Below, piece by piece: positions 1 to 9,987 of a stretch of 64,000 nucleotides of DNA. Where the stretch lies: the NCBI GenBank assembly GCA_001770205.1, contig MEQL01000031.1:55353-119352 (forward strand), read 5' to 3'. The stretch is from Bdellovibrionales bacterium RIFOXYD12_FULL_39_22 (lineage in GTDB: Bacteria > Bdellovibrionota > Bacteriovoracia > Bacteriovoracales > Bacteriovoracaceae). The translations under genes and the position numbers were made by a program. Under the pieces are notes generated by a model. That model was given only the letters and a program-made list of their open reading frames with translations, did no database searches and had not been told where the DNA came from. The first letter of the stretch is position 1. Every line of letters begins with the position of its first letter.

Positions 1-2
1 CA

Positions 3-1973
3 GATAAGATTGTGGCCATAAAAATGATTCAACCTCAGTACTCTGATGATGCGGCATTTAAAACGATGTTTTTGGATGAGATAAAAGTCACCTTTGGACT
101 TAATCATCCTAATATTGCTCAAACTTATGATTATGGTATCTATGGTGGCCAACTATATACTGCCATGGAATATGTTGATGGGAAGAATTTAAAACAGTAT
201 TTAGAAAAACTACAGGAAAAAAGATTTGTTTTTCCTGTAGAGATCTCGGTATATATTGTTTCGCAAGTTTGTCAGGGACTGCATTATGCTCATCGCCATG
301 TTGATAAATTAACAGGCCGAGCGGCCAAAATAATTCATCGTGATGTTTCCCCTCATAATATCATGTTAACCTATGATGGAGCGGTTAAGTTGATTGATTT
401 TGGTATCGCCAAATCAGTTACTAACGTAGATGAAACGCAAACGGGAACCATAAAAGGAAAACTATCATATATTGCTCCGGAATATTTGGATGGAAAAGAG
501 TTAGATGGAAGGTATGATGAATTTTCTTTGGGGGTAACTATTTGGGAAATGCTTTGTAGCAGGAAGTTATTTGCGGCATCAAATGATCTTGCTGTTTTAA
601 AGTTGATCCAGAAGTGTAAAATTCCGCCTCCTTCCTCCATAAATCCGAATGTACCCAAAGAGTTAGATGAAATTATTTTGAAGGCGCTATCTAAGTCTCC
701 AGATAATCGTTATGAAGATTGTGATAAATTTAATAGAGCTTTAGTTAAATTTTTATATTCTACTTATCCAGATTTTAATCCTACCGATTTAGCGCAGTTT
801 GCCAGAGAGTTGTTTAAGGAAGATATAAAAGTAGATCGAGATAGAATTTTGCAATTCGGCCAGATCGATTTAAAACCATTTCTCAAAGAATTAGAGAGAG
901 ATCAGCAAACGCCTGACAACATTAGTTTTTCACCATCTAGTTTCGAGGTATCCGGCCCTACTGCCATAAGTCCTCTTGGTGATAAAAAAGAGATTTTGCA
1001 AGGAGAGTCAGAATCAGCATCAGGCAAACCTGCCGGCAATGATAAAAAAGACAAGTTAACGGAGGCAGAAAAAAGAAGAGGGCCGGAATTTGATTTTTCA
1101 GATTCACAATTAGGCCAAGATCCAGAGAAAAAATTGGCGGCAATTAGACGCAATAAAAAAGAGGCAAAGGTGGAGACGTCTTCAGATCCCACCCCATTGT
1201 CGGTGTCTAGTGGCAACAGAAAAATTGCTTTAGAAAAAAAATTACGAAAAGAGATTTTTCCAGGAAAAATGTCCTCCAAGGCAGACGGTAAAGAAGGAGG
1301 GAGAGGGATAAAAATTGAAGAGATGGAAAAAAAAGCATCTTTCGGCAAATTGGTTTTAATGGGAATTATTGTTGTATTGGCAATCTTATTGTTTGTAGAT
1401 ATTCCAATGATAAATGATAGTGGAATTAAGCGCAAAGTTTTAGGTGATGCCAAAAATAATGCTACTCCAGCTCCTCAAATAGGAAAAATTAATATTACAA
1501 ACTATTCTTCGTTTAAGCATAAAGTATTTATTAATGATGTATTAAGTGAAGTTTCTTTGGTGGGAGAGGTGGAAGTTGAGCTTAACAAGGAAGTATTTTT
1601 GCGAGTTGAAGAGAGTGAGCGAGAACATTTTGTTACTACTGTGATGTTGGATAGTTCTGCACAGCAGAAAAATGTGGAAATTCCAGAGATGGCACCAAGC
1701 TCCTATGGTTATCTGATAACTTCTCGGGCCTGTGTTAATGGACAGCTGTTTTTTGAACTTTTTGGGGAGAAAAGATTGGTAAAGTTGCCAATTGCTTCCA
1801 AAGAAGGAATTGCGTTTCCGATTAATAGAGATAGTTTTGGAAATGTAGTGCCGCGAACGCATAATATTAAATATCGCTTGGCGGGAGATACCATTGATCG
1901 AGATATTTCTTTTACTATCAAACGAGTTGCTGATCAGGTAGATTTGTGCGATTTAGTTAGTCGGCGGCAATGA
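3..1973 (+). CDS. Membrane-anchored Ser/Thr protein kinase (5' end outside window)
   Basis: This is a eukaryote-type (PknB-like) kinase. The frame is open to the left edge and the window begins at the VAIK motif that carries the ATP-binding lysine, so the glycine loop and true start lie upstream; the GTG at 12 is internal. Counting from that GTG, the catalytic loop HRDVSPHN is at about residue 109, DFG at about 129 and APE at about 154, so the kinase should be active. A charged, low-complexity linker (about 290-440) leads to one membrane segment at about 446-466, followed by about 190 residues that would lie outside the cytoplasm and that I do not recognise. It overlaps the next gene by four bases (ATGA), which suggests translational coupling. 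Confidence 0.93.
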   Translation, partial: DKIVAIKMIQPQYSDDAAFKTMFLDEIKVTFGLNHPNIAQTYDYGIYGGQLYTAMEYVDGKNLKQYLEKLQEKRFVFPVEISVYIVSQVCQGLHYAHRHVDKLTGRAAKIIHRDVSPHNIMLTYDGAVKLIDFGIAKSVTNVDETQTGTIKGKLSYIAPEYLDGKELDGRYDEFSLGVTIWEMLCSRKLFAASNDLAVLKLIQKCKIPPPSSINPNVPKELDEIILKALSKSPDNRYEDCDKFNRALVKFLYSTYPDFNPTDLAQFARELFKEDIKVDRDRILQFGQIDLKPFLKELERDQQTPDNISFSPSSFEVSGPTAISPLGDKKEILQGESESASGKPAGNDKKDKLTEAEKRRGPEFDFSDSQLGQDPEKKLAAIRRNKKEAKVETSSDPTPLSVSSGNRKIALEKKLRKEIFPGKMSSKADGKEGGRGIKIEEMEKKASFGKLVLMGIIVVLAILLFVDIPMINDSGIKRKVLGDAKNNATPAPQIGKINITNYSSFKHKVFINDVLSEVSLVGEVEVELNKEVFLRVEESEREHFVTTVMLDSSAQQKNVEIPEMAPSSYGYLITSRACVNGQLFFELFGEKRLVKLPIASKEGIAFPINRDSFGNVVPRTHNIKYRLAGDTIDRDISFTIKRVADQVDLCDLVSRRQ

Positions 1974-3841
1974 TTGAGCTAATCAAAAAAACAAATGTAT
2001 ATATTTTCATTGGGACGGTTGTTCAGTTAGTAATATACTCTTTTTTTTTTCAAAGCTTCTTTCGTGCCAATCAATTTAGTGCCAAGGCACAAGATTATTT
2101 ATATTTGTCACTATATATCTTTGCCATTTTTTTTATTGCAAAACATTTTTTTCAAATAATAATTTTACCGCTTGTTCGCTTGCTATCGGCCGAAAGATAT
2201 AATCGCTATATCCAATTGGGACATGAGATTATCTGGATATCTTTTAGTATTGTTGATTGTATCGTCTATGATTTGCAAGGAGTGCATGTATATGACCGAG
2301 ACGTCTTAGAAGTTTTAGGGACTCCTGAAATTTATAAAGTATTTAACATTACGCTAACAACTTATGCCAGTTTGGGGATTGGGCTCGCAATTTTGGCCGC
2401 TATTTTGTTTTCGATTTTTGTTTTTGTAGATAAGCGCTTTGTGCGCCTATTAAGGGGAATAATTGTTGCGGAGGCGGTAGTGACATTGTTGGTTGCTACT
2501 TTATCTTTTAATTTTTTTCATGCCTATTCTCGTCAGCGAGGAGAAGTATTGAGTCTATATCCTCTTTTGGTATTAATCAGACAGCGTCCAAGTAATGAAC
2601 CATTAACCTTAAATTATGATACCTCCGCATTAAAAAATATTAAGCTAAAAAAACGGCCCAACATAATTTACGTATTAACGGAGTCATTGCGCGCTGAAAT
2701 ATTCAATGCGGAGAGTATGCCAAAACTTTTTGAGTTTTTTTCTCGAAAAAATTGTCTCTCTCCAGACAGGGCCTTTAGTGGCGGGCATACAACAGTATAT
2801 GGTGTTTTTAGTGGATTATATGGATTGTGGGGATATCATTACGCCAACTTTAAAGAAAAACGTGCTCTTCCAGGAGGAATAGAAATTTTAAAAAGCAACG
2901 GTTATAAAGTTTGGGGAGGAGTTTCGGCGGCAACTAAGTTTCATCAATATAATCAGGCCGGATTCATGTTTAAAGGATTAGACGAATACAAGGAATTAGT
3001 TGGAATAAGAGGAAAGATGTATGAGAGCGATCAGGCTCTTTTGCGCTGGGGAAGTAAGCAGATTATAAATAATTCGAAAAATCCTTTCTTCATGTTTACT
3101 TTTATCTTTAGTACCCACTCAAATTATATTTATCCACCGGAGTATGAACGATTTTTACCGGTGGCCGAAAAAGATTTTAACCATCTTTCTATTATGTCTG
3201 GCGATGGGCGAGAAGAGCGACTAAAATTAATCTATAATCGCTATAAAAATGCTTCTTATTTTGTTGATAGCATGGTGTATGATTATTTAAATTCAATTTC
3301 CCAAGATGTTTTGGCCAATAGCGTGGTAGTTTTTACGGGAGATCATGGACAAGAATTTGGCGAAGAGGGGGCCTGGGGACATGCTAAGACAAATTATATA
3401 AATCCTAAAGTTAAAATACCGATGGCATTGTGTATGCCTGAAGAGTATCAAATAAAAAAAGGCCCAAACATTCCTATCGCTGCACATGTAGATATTTTCC
3501 CTACTATTTTAGATTATGCGTTAGAAGAAGATGCTGTTGCTGAATCTATTATTGATAAATATTTTAATGGAGTTTCTCTTTTACGCAGGCCACAGGATGG
3601 CCGCTATTTGGTTGTAACTTCTCCTCTTTTTCCATATGAGAGGAATAAGTTGGGAATTATTACCTCTCAATATAAATTTTGGTTGAAAAAAACCACTGAA
3701 ACCTTAGATCACTATTATTTGTATCGGATTGCTGATTTGGACGATAAGAAAGTTTCTGGTTCTCAGAGTTATAAATTTATTTATCAAGACGTCATGAATA
3801 GATTCACCAAAGACGCCTATAAGTTTTTGCAACGGCCATAG
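1970..3841 (+). CDS. Inner-membrane sulfatase-family protein (YejM/LtaS-like)
   Basis: A 623-residue protein with several N-terminal membrane segments (about residues 10-200) and a C-terminal alkaline-phosphatase/sulfatase-fold domain outside the membrane. Visible motifs are RPNIIYVLTES at about 229, SGGHTT at about 267 and the metal-site-like FTGDHGQEFGE at about 454. The family includes phosphoglycerol transferases (LtaS, OpgB) and YejM/PbgA, a regulator of lipopolysaccharide synthesis. The SGG-T-GVF-LYG pattern looks closer to YejM, in which catalysis is thought to be lost. Which activity applies here is not decidable from sequence alone. The start overlaps the stop of the upstream kinase gene, so the two are probably co-expressed. 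Confidence 0.85.
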   Translation: MIELIKKTNVYIFIGTVVQLVIYSFFFQSFFRANQFSAKAQDYLYLSLYIFAIFFIAKHFFQIIILPLVRLLSAERYNRYIQLGHEIIWISFSIVDCIVYDLQGVHVYDRDVLEVLGTPEIYKVFNITLTTYASLGIGLAILAAILFSIFVFVDKRFVRLLRGIIVAEAVVTLLVATLSFNFFHAYSRQRGEVLSLYPLLVLIRQRPSNEPLTLNYDTSALKNIKLKKRPNIIYVLTESLRAEIFNAESMPKLFEFFSRKNCLSPDRAFSGGHTTVYGVFSGLYGLWGYHYANFKEKRALPGGIEILKSNGYKVWGGVSAATKFHQYNQAGFMFKGLDEYKELVGIRGKMYESDQALLRWGSKQIINNSKNPFFMFTFIFSTHSNYIYPPEYERFLPVAEKDFNHLSIMSGDGREERLKLIYNRYKNASYFVDSMVYDYLNSISQDVLANSVVVFTGDHGQEFGEEGAWGHAKTNYINPKVKIPMALCMPEEYQIKKGPNIPIAAHVDIFPTILDYALEEDAVAESIIDKYFNGVSLLRRPQDGRYLVVTSPLFPYERNKLGIITSQYKFWLKKTTETLDHYYLYRIADLDDKKVSGSQSYKFIYQDVMNRFTKDAYKFLQRP

Positions 3842-3903
3842 AGCGAGTGCTGTTTTTATACGTAAATAGGCAAAATTTTCCTTACAAGAAATAATTAATA
3901 AAA

Positions 3904-4575
3904 ATGCGATATAATTTGACTAATGTTATCAGTAGAGGAGGTTGTATAAACATTCCGGCAATTGCGAGCAGAACTTATACTCGACTAAAACAAGAGGCCC
4001 ATTATAGCTCGCTGGTTCAAACGTTTGCAGATAAACTAAAAGAAATAAAATCACTATTTGAGCGAGTCAAATTTTTCCATCAGAAAGTAGATGAGGCGGT
4101 TAATAAAGTATTAAGTAATGAATTTGTTTCACCGCGAATTAGTTGCAGGCCTGGTTGTGCTCATTGCTGCTATACCCAAGTCAGCGTAACTCAAGATGAG
4201 GCAGAAATATTAGCATCTAGAATAATTGCTAACGCTGATGAGTTTGACATGGGCCGTCTTCTTGTGCAGGCACAAGCATTAAATTCTGCTGATAAATGGT
4301 ATGGATTATCCTGCGCTAAGAGGAGATGCCTTTTTTTAAATGATGATAATCTTTGTTCGGTTTATGAAGATCGACCGGCCGTTTGTCGGGCCAATTATGT
4401 TTTAAGTGCCAAAGAGAGTTGCTCTACCGAAGATGGGCAAGAACATCATGTTCGCTTGCTAAGCACTGCGGATGCAGACATGATAATTGTTGGAGCGTTT
4501 GTCCATTCTGCAGAAAACGGGGCTTTGCCATTTATGTTGTGGCGGGCCATCAATAAGCTAAAGAATCAACGCTAA
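3904..4575 (+). CDS. YkgJ-family cysteine cluster protein
   Basis: A 223-residue cytoplasmic protein with the family signature CRPGCAHCC at residues 81-89 and later cysteines in LSCAKRRCLF, CSVYEDRP and AVCRANY. This spacing is that of the YkgJ/UPF0153 zinc- or iron-binding cluster, whose function is unknown. The ATG at 3904 has no clear ribosome binding site. A perfect AGGAGG lies inside the frame at about 3936-3941 with no ATG, GTG or TTG at the right distance; only ATA (3946) or ATT (3952) would fit, so the true start is uncertain. The conserved region is unaffected by this. Confidence 0.82.
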   Translation: MRYNLTNVISRGGCINIPAIASRTYTRLKQEAHYSSLVQTFADKLKEIKSLFERVKFFHQKVDEAVNKVLSNEFVSPRISCRPGCAHCCYTQVSVTQDEAEILASRIIANADEFDMGRLLVQAQALNSADKWYGLSCAKRRCLFLNDDNLCSVYEDRPAVCRANYVLSAKESCSTEDGQEHHVRLLSTADADMIIVGAFVHSAENGALPFMLWRAINKLKNQR

Positions 4576-4744
4576 AATCAAATTATAGAACAATAAGGTA
4601 AATATATGATCAAACTATTTGCATATAGTAATTATATATTAACTGTGGATTTATTTACCTCTCATTCAAAACTGATTAAAAGTTTAAAATAATGTAAAGT
4701 AGATTTATTAGGGAGAGGCTTGGTCTACTGAGGATATTAAATAT
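4576..4744. other. AT-rich intergenic region with a 9-bp inverted repeat
   Basis: AGGTAAATA at 4596-4604 is repeated in reverse complement as TATTTACCT at 4652-4660. The 47-base gap and lack of a T-tract argue against a classical terminator. The region probably contains the promoter of the following lipoprotein gene, but I could not place a convincing -35/-10 pair. Confidence 0.3.
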
Positions 4745-5350
4745 ATGATAATTTACAAAACCATAGGATGTTTATTGTTGGTGGTGACGTTAACTTCTTG
4801 CAGTTCGGGATTGTTGAATATTTCCACAGTTCCAGAAAAAGTTAGTGTCAAGATTCGAGAAGAGGATGGACAGATTCGCGATTTAGGATTAACTCCTGTT
4901 CGAATGGACAGTAGTGATTTTTTTAAAGGAAATAATTTTGTGCAAGTTATTCTATCAAAGGAAGGATATGATAACGAGAAGATTGTTCTTATAAGGCCAT
5001 CGTTGGAAGGATCGATTACACTATCCGTGGAAATGCTCAAAGGCGGTGGCAGTGTTAAAGAAGCACTATCATCAGTAGAATTAGAACGATTAGCGACATT
5101 AATTGCATCCTCTCAACAATTTTTTTATGCAAAGAAATATTCAGAGGCCGAAAATTCTTTAAAGAAATTAATCATAGAATTCCCAGATGTCAGTCTTTCT
5201 TACGATTTACTGGGAAACATATACTATCTTCAAAATCAGCATGAGAAGGCCCTGGGAATGTATAGGCGAGCAGATGAAATTTCTCCTCGCAATATTGAAC
5301 GAAATAGAATGATTGATAAATTACAACAAGAATTTCCTGAAAAAAAATAG
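4745..5350 (+). CDS. Lipoprotein with PEGA-like and TPR-like regions
   Basis: A 201-residue protein. The N-terminus MIIYKTIGCLLLVVTLTSC is a lipoprotein signal peptide with lipobox LTSC, so the mature protein should be lipid-anchored in the envelope. Residues about 25-95 (VPEKVSVKI, LGLTPVRM, SKEGYDNEKI) resemble a PEGA domain, a beta-rich extracytoplasmic module. Residues about 120-195 contain TPR-like helices (YSEAENSLKKL, LGNIYYLQNQHEKALGMYRRADEI is the clearest unit by its pattern). A GAGGAT ribosome binding site precedes the start. It heads a compact run with the next two envelope genes (12-base gap, then an overlap), so a shared envelope role is likely. The partner is unknown. Confidence 0.85.
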   Translation: MIIYKTIGCLLLVVTLTSCSSGLLNISTVPEKVSVKIREEDGQIRDLGLTPVRMDSSDFFKGNNFVQVILSKEGYDNEKIVLIRPSLEGSITLSVEMLKGGGSVKEALSSVELERLATLIASSQQFFYAKKYSEAENSLKKLIIEFPDVSLSYDLLGNIYYLQNQHEKALGMYRRADEISPRNIERNRMIDKLQQEFPEKK

Positions 5351-5362
5351 CGAGAGGCGATA

Positions 5363-5917
5363 ATGTTTAAAGTGTGGTATTTTTTTCTTATCTTTTGTCT
5401 CTGTTTTAGTAGTACAACCATTTTGGCGGGGAAAATGGGTCTATTAGCAGGAGGATTTACGATTAATGCAGTGGTAAGATCACAGGCATCATCAATATCT
5501 AATTTTGGAATTTACCGCTTTAATTATTTCCAAGAAGTAATTCCGCAAATAGATTTGATGGCCGGATATACACTCATAATGGAAGATTCTGTTAGCGGAG
5601 ATCTTGGTTTTGGAATTGATATTGGGCCATATTTTTATCCGTACGGTAGTCGAACTTCACAACATATTAATATTAACAATATATCCTTGCAAACCGTCAG
5701 AGAATGGAATCCTTTTTTGGCAATTCATTTTCATCAAAGACAGTTTCAGTCTATATCAAGTAATTATGCAGGATTTGGTGCCAGTGGAGGAATTGAACGT
5801 GCTTGGAAGAAAAATTTACTAGTAATTGGAGAATTGACTTATATTAATTTAAGCGGACCTAGTGATTCTTCAGCGGTCGAATTGGATATGACGTTAGGGG
5901 TTGTCTATGTTTTTTAA
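5363..5917 (+). CDS. Exported hypothetical protein, possibly a small outer-membrane beta-barrel
   Basis: A 184-residue protein with a signal peptide (about residues 1-22, ending near TTILAG). The rest is rich in alternating polar and hydrophobic residues and glycine, ends in LDMTLGVVYVF with a terminal Phe, and so resembles a small outer-membrane barrel. I do not recognise a family. A GAGAGG ribosome binding site lies just before the ATG. The gene lies 12 bases after the PEGA/TPR lipoprotein and overlaps the start of the giant NHL lipoprotein, so the three probably form one transcript. Confidence 0.7.
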   Translation: MFKVWYFFLIFCLCFSSTTILAGKMGLLAGGFTINAVVRSQASSISNFGIYRFNYFQEVIPQIDLMAGYTLIMEDSVSGDLGFGIDIGPYFYPYGSRTSQHININNISLQTVREWNPFLAIHFHQRQFQSISSNYAGFGASGGIERAWKKNLLVIGELTYINLSGPSDSSAVELDMTLGVVYVF

Positions 5918-8900
5918 AAGATTGCTCATCACTGTCATTTGTTTCGGTATGGTTATCGGAATTATCTCCTGTAAAAGTTCCAAGGGTGATTTTTCAGATT
6001 TACAGGCAGATCCGGTTGATCCAGAGGTTAGAGAAATATTGGTACTGGGAGATGCAGTAGATCCTGTAGAGATTGTTAGTTTTGCTCCCACCGGAACAGA
6101 GATCATTGTTACGGCCAATAGTGAGAAAAACTTTGCAGTTTTTGTAAATGGTACAAGTGGAACTGCAGTCAATTATCAATTTTCGTTGGATGGTGTAACG
6201 CTTATTACCGCAACGAGTGACCCCTTCATTACTATGGTCGGAACTGATTTTTCGCTTGGAAATCATACATTGGTGATAACAGCAAGCAATGACAAAGGAA
6301 TTGATGCACATACGTTCAATGTTAAACGGAATAATCCTCCAGTTATTGCTCTAAGTAGTTTGGGTAATTCTCCCGTTAATTGTGTTACAGAGACTTTTTC
6401 TTTGTCAGTGACGGCGACAGATGCAGATAGTGAAGATATTATCTTTTCATTTTTACTAAATGGCGGCCCTGCTCCTAGTTATTTGAGTGGAGTAACTGCT
6501 GCGGCCGCGGCCACGGTAACTTTTGATCCAGTTTGTACTCATATGGGAACAAACTCTCTTACTGTTCGGGCAACAGACACTAATGGGGAATATGTTGATT
6601 ATTCCGAATTATTAACAGTGTATAATCCAAATGAAGCAAGTATTGATTCTGTGTCTCCGGTGGATAATCCCGTTGTTATTTTAAGTACAGAGAGTCAGGG
6701 TTTTATTATTTCTGCGTCTGGAAATCCGCCCCTTGATTATGAATGGTCCGTTAATCCTGGTGGTGTGGTTACTAGTTGTAACGGATTATCCACATGTTCA
6801 CTAACTGGCGGAGATTTGACTCCAGGTAGTTATGTTTTTACTGCAACGGTTATAGACAATATTGCGCTTACAGATTCGCATGATTTTAATGTGGTTATTA
6901 ATGATCGGCCAAGTGTTTTGTTTAAATCGCCATCTAATGCAACAACTTTAAAAATGAATTGTGGTGTTAGTAAAAATTTTCAAGTGACAATTGAAGACGA
7001 TAACTTTGTTGATCCAGGCCAAACGTTCTCAATAGATTGGTTTGTTAATGGATTGCCAAATAACTCACTTGCGAAAGTTAACGATTTAGGGGTTTATCCA
7101 ATGACCTCAAGTGCAACTTTTTCTCCCAATTGCTCAAGTGCACTAATTGGAGATCTTGAAATCTCTGTAATTATTTCTGATGGATATGAGGCGCAGACGA
7201 TTACTTGGGATGTTTCAGTAAATTATTTCAGTGAAACATGTAATAATTTAACCGAACGAACGGCATGTACTTTGGTTGGAATGTTAGGTTTAGGCAGTGG
7301 CCTTGATGTAGTTGCTGATTATGATCAGATTCGTATGTATCCGGCGAATATATTACCACATCCAGGAGGTGGTTTTTTTATCTCTGATACTTTCAATCAT
7401 GTGGTTTGGTTTTACAATAATTCTGGTGTGACAAAAACAGTTATTGGGACAATTGTGCCAGATGGCCATCTTTCCGTAGTGGCCGGGGTGGGAGGGGCCG
7501 GCTCCCTTGCCTCTTCTCAAAATGCGCTAGATTTTTATTTGAATACTCCCAGTGGCCTGGCCTATCATAGTGTTACCGGAGATCTTTACGTTGCAGATTA
7601 TTCCAATAATCGAATTGTAAAATTTGATTCAGCTGGACTGGGTACTATTTTTGCTGGTGGAGGGGCCAGCAATGTTGATGGAGCTGCAAGAACTACGCAT
7701 AAATGTAATAATCCGGAAAATTTAATCTTAGATGAAACTGCTGGGAGATTGTTTGTTTCCTGTTATGGTAATAATGTGAACAATGTTGATGGAAGTTTAA
7801 AGTATTTTTTTACGGATACAAATACAGGATATACAGCATTACTTTATTCATTGGCCAATACTGCTGGAACAACAGGATTGGCCGGGACTGCGCGGACCAG
7901 ACAGCTCTATTCGTTGGCCAAACATCCTTCACAAGATATTATCTTTGCAGCTGATTTACAGGCGTGTCAGATTATGGCCGTAAGCTATGGTGATACCGGA
8001 AGCTATTATGCGGGAGCAGTAAATTTATCAGCGGATAACATGGTACTTTTAACGCAAAATAGCGCTTGTGGAAACACGCTTAATCGATCCTATAATGACG
8101 TGGCGGGTGCCATTAGAACATATGGACTTGCTTTAAAAGTTAATGTGGGTGTGGTTGAAGGAGTTTTCTTTTCCGGGTTTGGTAGTCATAATGTTGGGCT
8201 TTTGAATTTAACTGGAGGCAATTTGTTTGTAGGTGGAAATACTATTGCCGCAGGAAAATATGATCGAGTATTTGGAACAAGTGTTGCTGATTATGGACGT
8301 GGCCGGCCAGCATATACAAGCGCGATGGTAAATTATCCGCTGGGGATAGATACTAAAAATGGAGTTTTATATATTGCAGATAGAAATAACTTTAAAGTTA
8401 CGTTAATGGATTATACCGTGGCCAGTGGTACTCCGGCCGATTTAGTAGGTAATATTGCTCCTTATGGATACGATAGCGAATTGGATAAGTTGGCCAATAA
8501 AAGGAGGCTCTATTATCCAGAAGCAATGACTTATGATTTAGATAATCATGCTCTATATTTTATGGACTACTCAAATTACAGAATAAGAAAGGTTGATTTA
8601 ACTACCGGACGAGTGACAACAACTATTGGACGAGGTTCAAATGCAGCTTCGAATACAAATCCGGAGGAGGCATTATCAGAAGTTAATTTTCAAATGATGA
8701 GAGATTTAACGGTGATTGATTCTGGAAATGCCATTCTCTATACAGATAGTAACACCGGAATTACTGCAAATCTAAATTGTCTGATTCGTGCGTTTAATCA
8801 ATCGGGATCAGAGCAAACTTATTTTAACCAAACATTTTTATCTGAACGTGTGTTTACCGTTGCCGGTAATTACGTTGAAGGATGTGGAACGTGGGCAGGA

Positions 8901-9608
8901 CAGGGATATGATGGTGCAAATGCTATTATGATTAGGTTGCGTGATCCGTACGGATTGGCGGTAATGGATGATATGTCTAATTTTTATGTTAGTAGTAGAA
9001 ATGATAATTGTATCCATAGAGTAACAACTAATGGAATTATTGATGATGTTATTGGCCTTTGTGGGGCCGCCGGCGCGGATGTAGACGGCGCATTTGTAGA
9101 TGCACGAATAAATTCTGCTGGCGATTTGGACATTGATTCAAATGAAACTTATCGCGATAATGGAAATTTCTTTTTAGTTGACCGTTCGCTGGCCACAACT
9201 TCATATATAAAATATGCTAATTTTAGTGCGGATGTTGTTTCGATAGCAGGGATTGATATCGCAGCTGGAGAAATTAGAAAAATTTTTTCTACAGACGGAT
9301 ATGTTGGTGGTGTTACTAGTTTTGATGATCAAATTTGTTATACTCAAGGGGCCGGTTCAACAATTTCTGCTAATGCAAACAATGTTATGTGTTTTAATAG
9401 AATTACGGGGATTCAGACATTAAGAGTTGGTAAATCTTCTGCTAGTACGGTAAAAGGTAAAACACAATTATATAGTGAACAAGAGGGGGTTTTAGCAGAA
9501 TCAACAACGTTAAATCGTCCGTGGGGAATAACTTTTGATAGAGACGGTAACCTTTATATTTCAGAATATGGCGCTAATGTAATTCGATTAATAAAAAAAT
9601 GGTGGTGA
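5907..9608 (+). CDS. Giant lipoprotein with Ig-like domains and NHL-type propeller repeats
   Basis: A protein of about 1233 residues. I chose ATG 5907 over TTG 5901 because it begins the signal sequence MFFKRLLITVICFG; the lipobox is IISC. The N-terminal third holds several Ig/cadherin-like repeats (for example FSLSVTATDADSED and YVFTATVIDN). From about residue 470 on there are NHL-type repeats, recognisable by LNTPSGLAYH, GDLYVADYSNNRIVKFD, GVLYIADRNNFKV and, at the C-terminus, GITFDRDGNLYISEYGAN. NHL propellers usually bind proteins, glycans or RNA; here the protein is predicted to be on the cell surface or in the periplasm, so adhesion is a reasonable inference but is not shown. It overlaps the upstream gene by 11 bases. 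Confidence 0.85.
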   Translation: MFFKRLLITVICFGMVIGIISCKSSKGDFSDLQADPVDPEVREILVLGDAVDPVEIVSFAPTGTEIIVTANSEKNFAVFVNGTSGTAVNYQFSLDGVTLITATSDPFITMVGTDFSLGNHTLVITASNDKGIDAHTFNVKRNNPPVIALSSLGNSPVNCVTETFSLSVTATDADSEDIIFSFLLNGGPAPSYLSGVTAAAAATVTFDPVCTHMGTNSLTVRATDTNGEYVDYSELLTVYNPNEASIDSVSPVDNPVVILSTESQGFIISASGNPPLDYEWSVNPGGVVTSCNGLSTCSLTGGDLTPGSYVFTATVIDNIALTDSHDFNVVINDRPSVLFKSPSNATTLKMNCGVSKNFQVTIEDDNFVDPGQTFSIDWFVNGLPNNSLAKVNDLGVYPMTSSATFSPNCSSALIGDLEISVIISDGYEAQTITWDVSVNYFSETCNNLTERTACTLVGMLGLGSGLDVVADYDQIRMYPANILPHPGGGFFISDTFNHVVWFYNNSGVTKTVIGTIVPDGHLSVVAGVGGAGSLASSQNALDFYLNTPSGLAYHSVTGDLYVADYSNNRIVKFDSAGLGTIFAGGGASNVDGAARTTHKCNNPENLILDETAGRLFVSCYGNNVNNVDGSLKYFFTDTNTGYTALLYSLANTAGTTGLAGTARTRQLYSLAKHPSQDIIFAADLQACQIMAVSYGDTGSYYAGAVNLSADNMVLLTQNSACGNTLNRSYNDVAGAIRTYGLALKVNVGVVEGVFFSGFGSHNVGLLNLTGGNLFVGGNTIAAGKYDRVFGTSVADYGRGRPAYTSAMVNYPLGIDTKNGVLYIADRNNFKVTLMDYTVASGTPADLVGNIAPYGYDSELDKLANKRRLYYPEAMTYDLDNHALYFMDYSNYRIRKVDLTTGRVTTTIGRGSNAASNTNPEEALSEVNFQMMRDLTVIDSGNAILYTDSNTGITANLNCLIRAFNQSGSEQTYFNQTFLSERVFTVAGNYVEGCGTWAGQGYDGANAIMIRLRDPYGLAVMDDMSNFYVSSRNDNCIHRVTTNGIIDDVIGLCGAAGADVDGAFVDARINSAGDLDIDSNETYRDNGNFFLVDRSLATTSYIKYANFSADVVSIAGIDIAAGEIRKIFSTDGYVGGVTSFDDQICYTQGAGSTISANANNVMCFNRITGIQTLRVGKSSASTVKGKTQLYSEQEGVLAESTTLNRPWGITFDRDGNLYISEYGANVIRLIKKWW

Positions 9609-9617
9609 GTTTATTTT

Positions 9618-9974
9618 ATGACAAGAGTAATAAAAAAAATATTAGTAATTGATGATGAGGAAGATGTTTTGATAATTGTTGAGGATATGTTGTTGCAGAA
9701 TAATTTTCAGGTAGTAACGGCCACTTCTTTGGCGATGGCCAAAGAAGTTCTAATAAAAGACCAAGATATTTCCTTGGTTGTTTCCGATATTAATTTGGGG
9801 TCTTTCTCTGGAATTGATTTTTATAAAGAATTAAAGAAAGAGGGGATTTGTGCAATTCCATTTATATTTATGTCGGGATACGTTGATTCACAGGTCCTTA
9901 AAATAGACGACTGCCGATTGATAACGAAGCCATTTTCGGTAGAAGACATTCTTGCGGCAATCAGGAGCTTGTAG
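9618..9974 (+). CDS. Single-domain response regulator receiver (CheY-like)
   Basis: A 118-residue receiver domain with no output domain. The acidic pocket IDDEED is at residues 11-16, the phospho-acceptor is D57 in VVSDINLG, the switch Ser is in FMSGY and the conserved Lys is in TKPF. It should accept phosphate from a histidine kinase and act through protein contact. It lies 9 bases after the NHL lipoprotein gene and converges on the Mot/FliF-FliG-like operon, ending 13 bases from it. No kinase is adjacent. Confidence 0.9.
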   Translation: MTRVIKKILVIDDEEDVLIIVEDMLLQNNFQVVTATSLAMAKEVLIKDQDISLVVSDINLGSFSGIDFYKELKKEGICAIPFIFMSGYVDSQVLKIDDCRLITKPFSVEDILAAIRSL

Positions 9975-9987
9975 GAGATAAGTTATT

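Noticed and set aside
902..1453. 183-codon frame on the minus strand inside the kinase gene
   Set aside because: Antisense to a well-supported kinase; its Ser/Pro/Leu-rich product is typical of a shadow frame.
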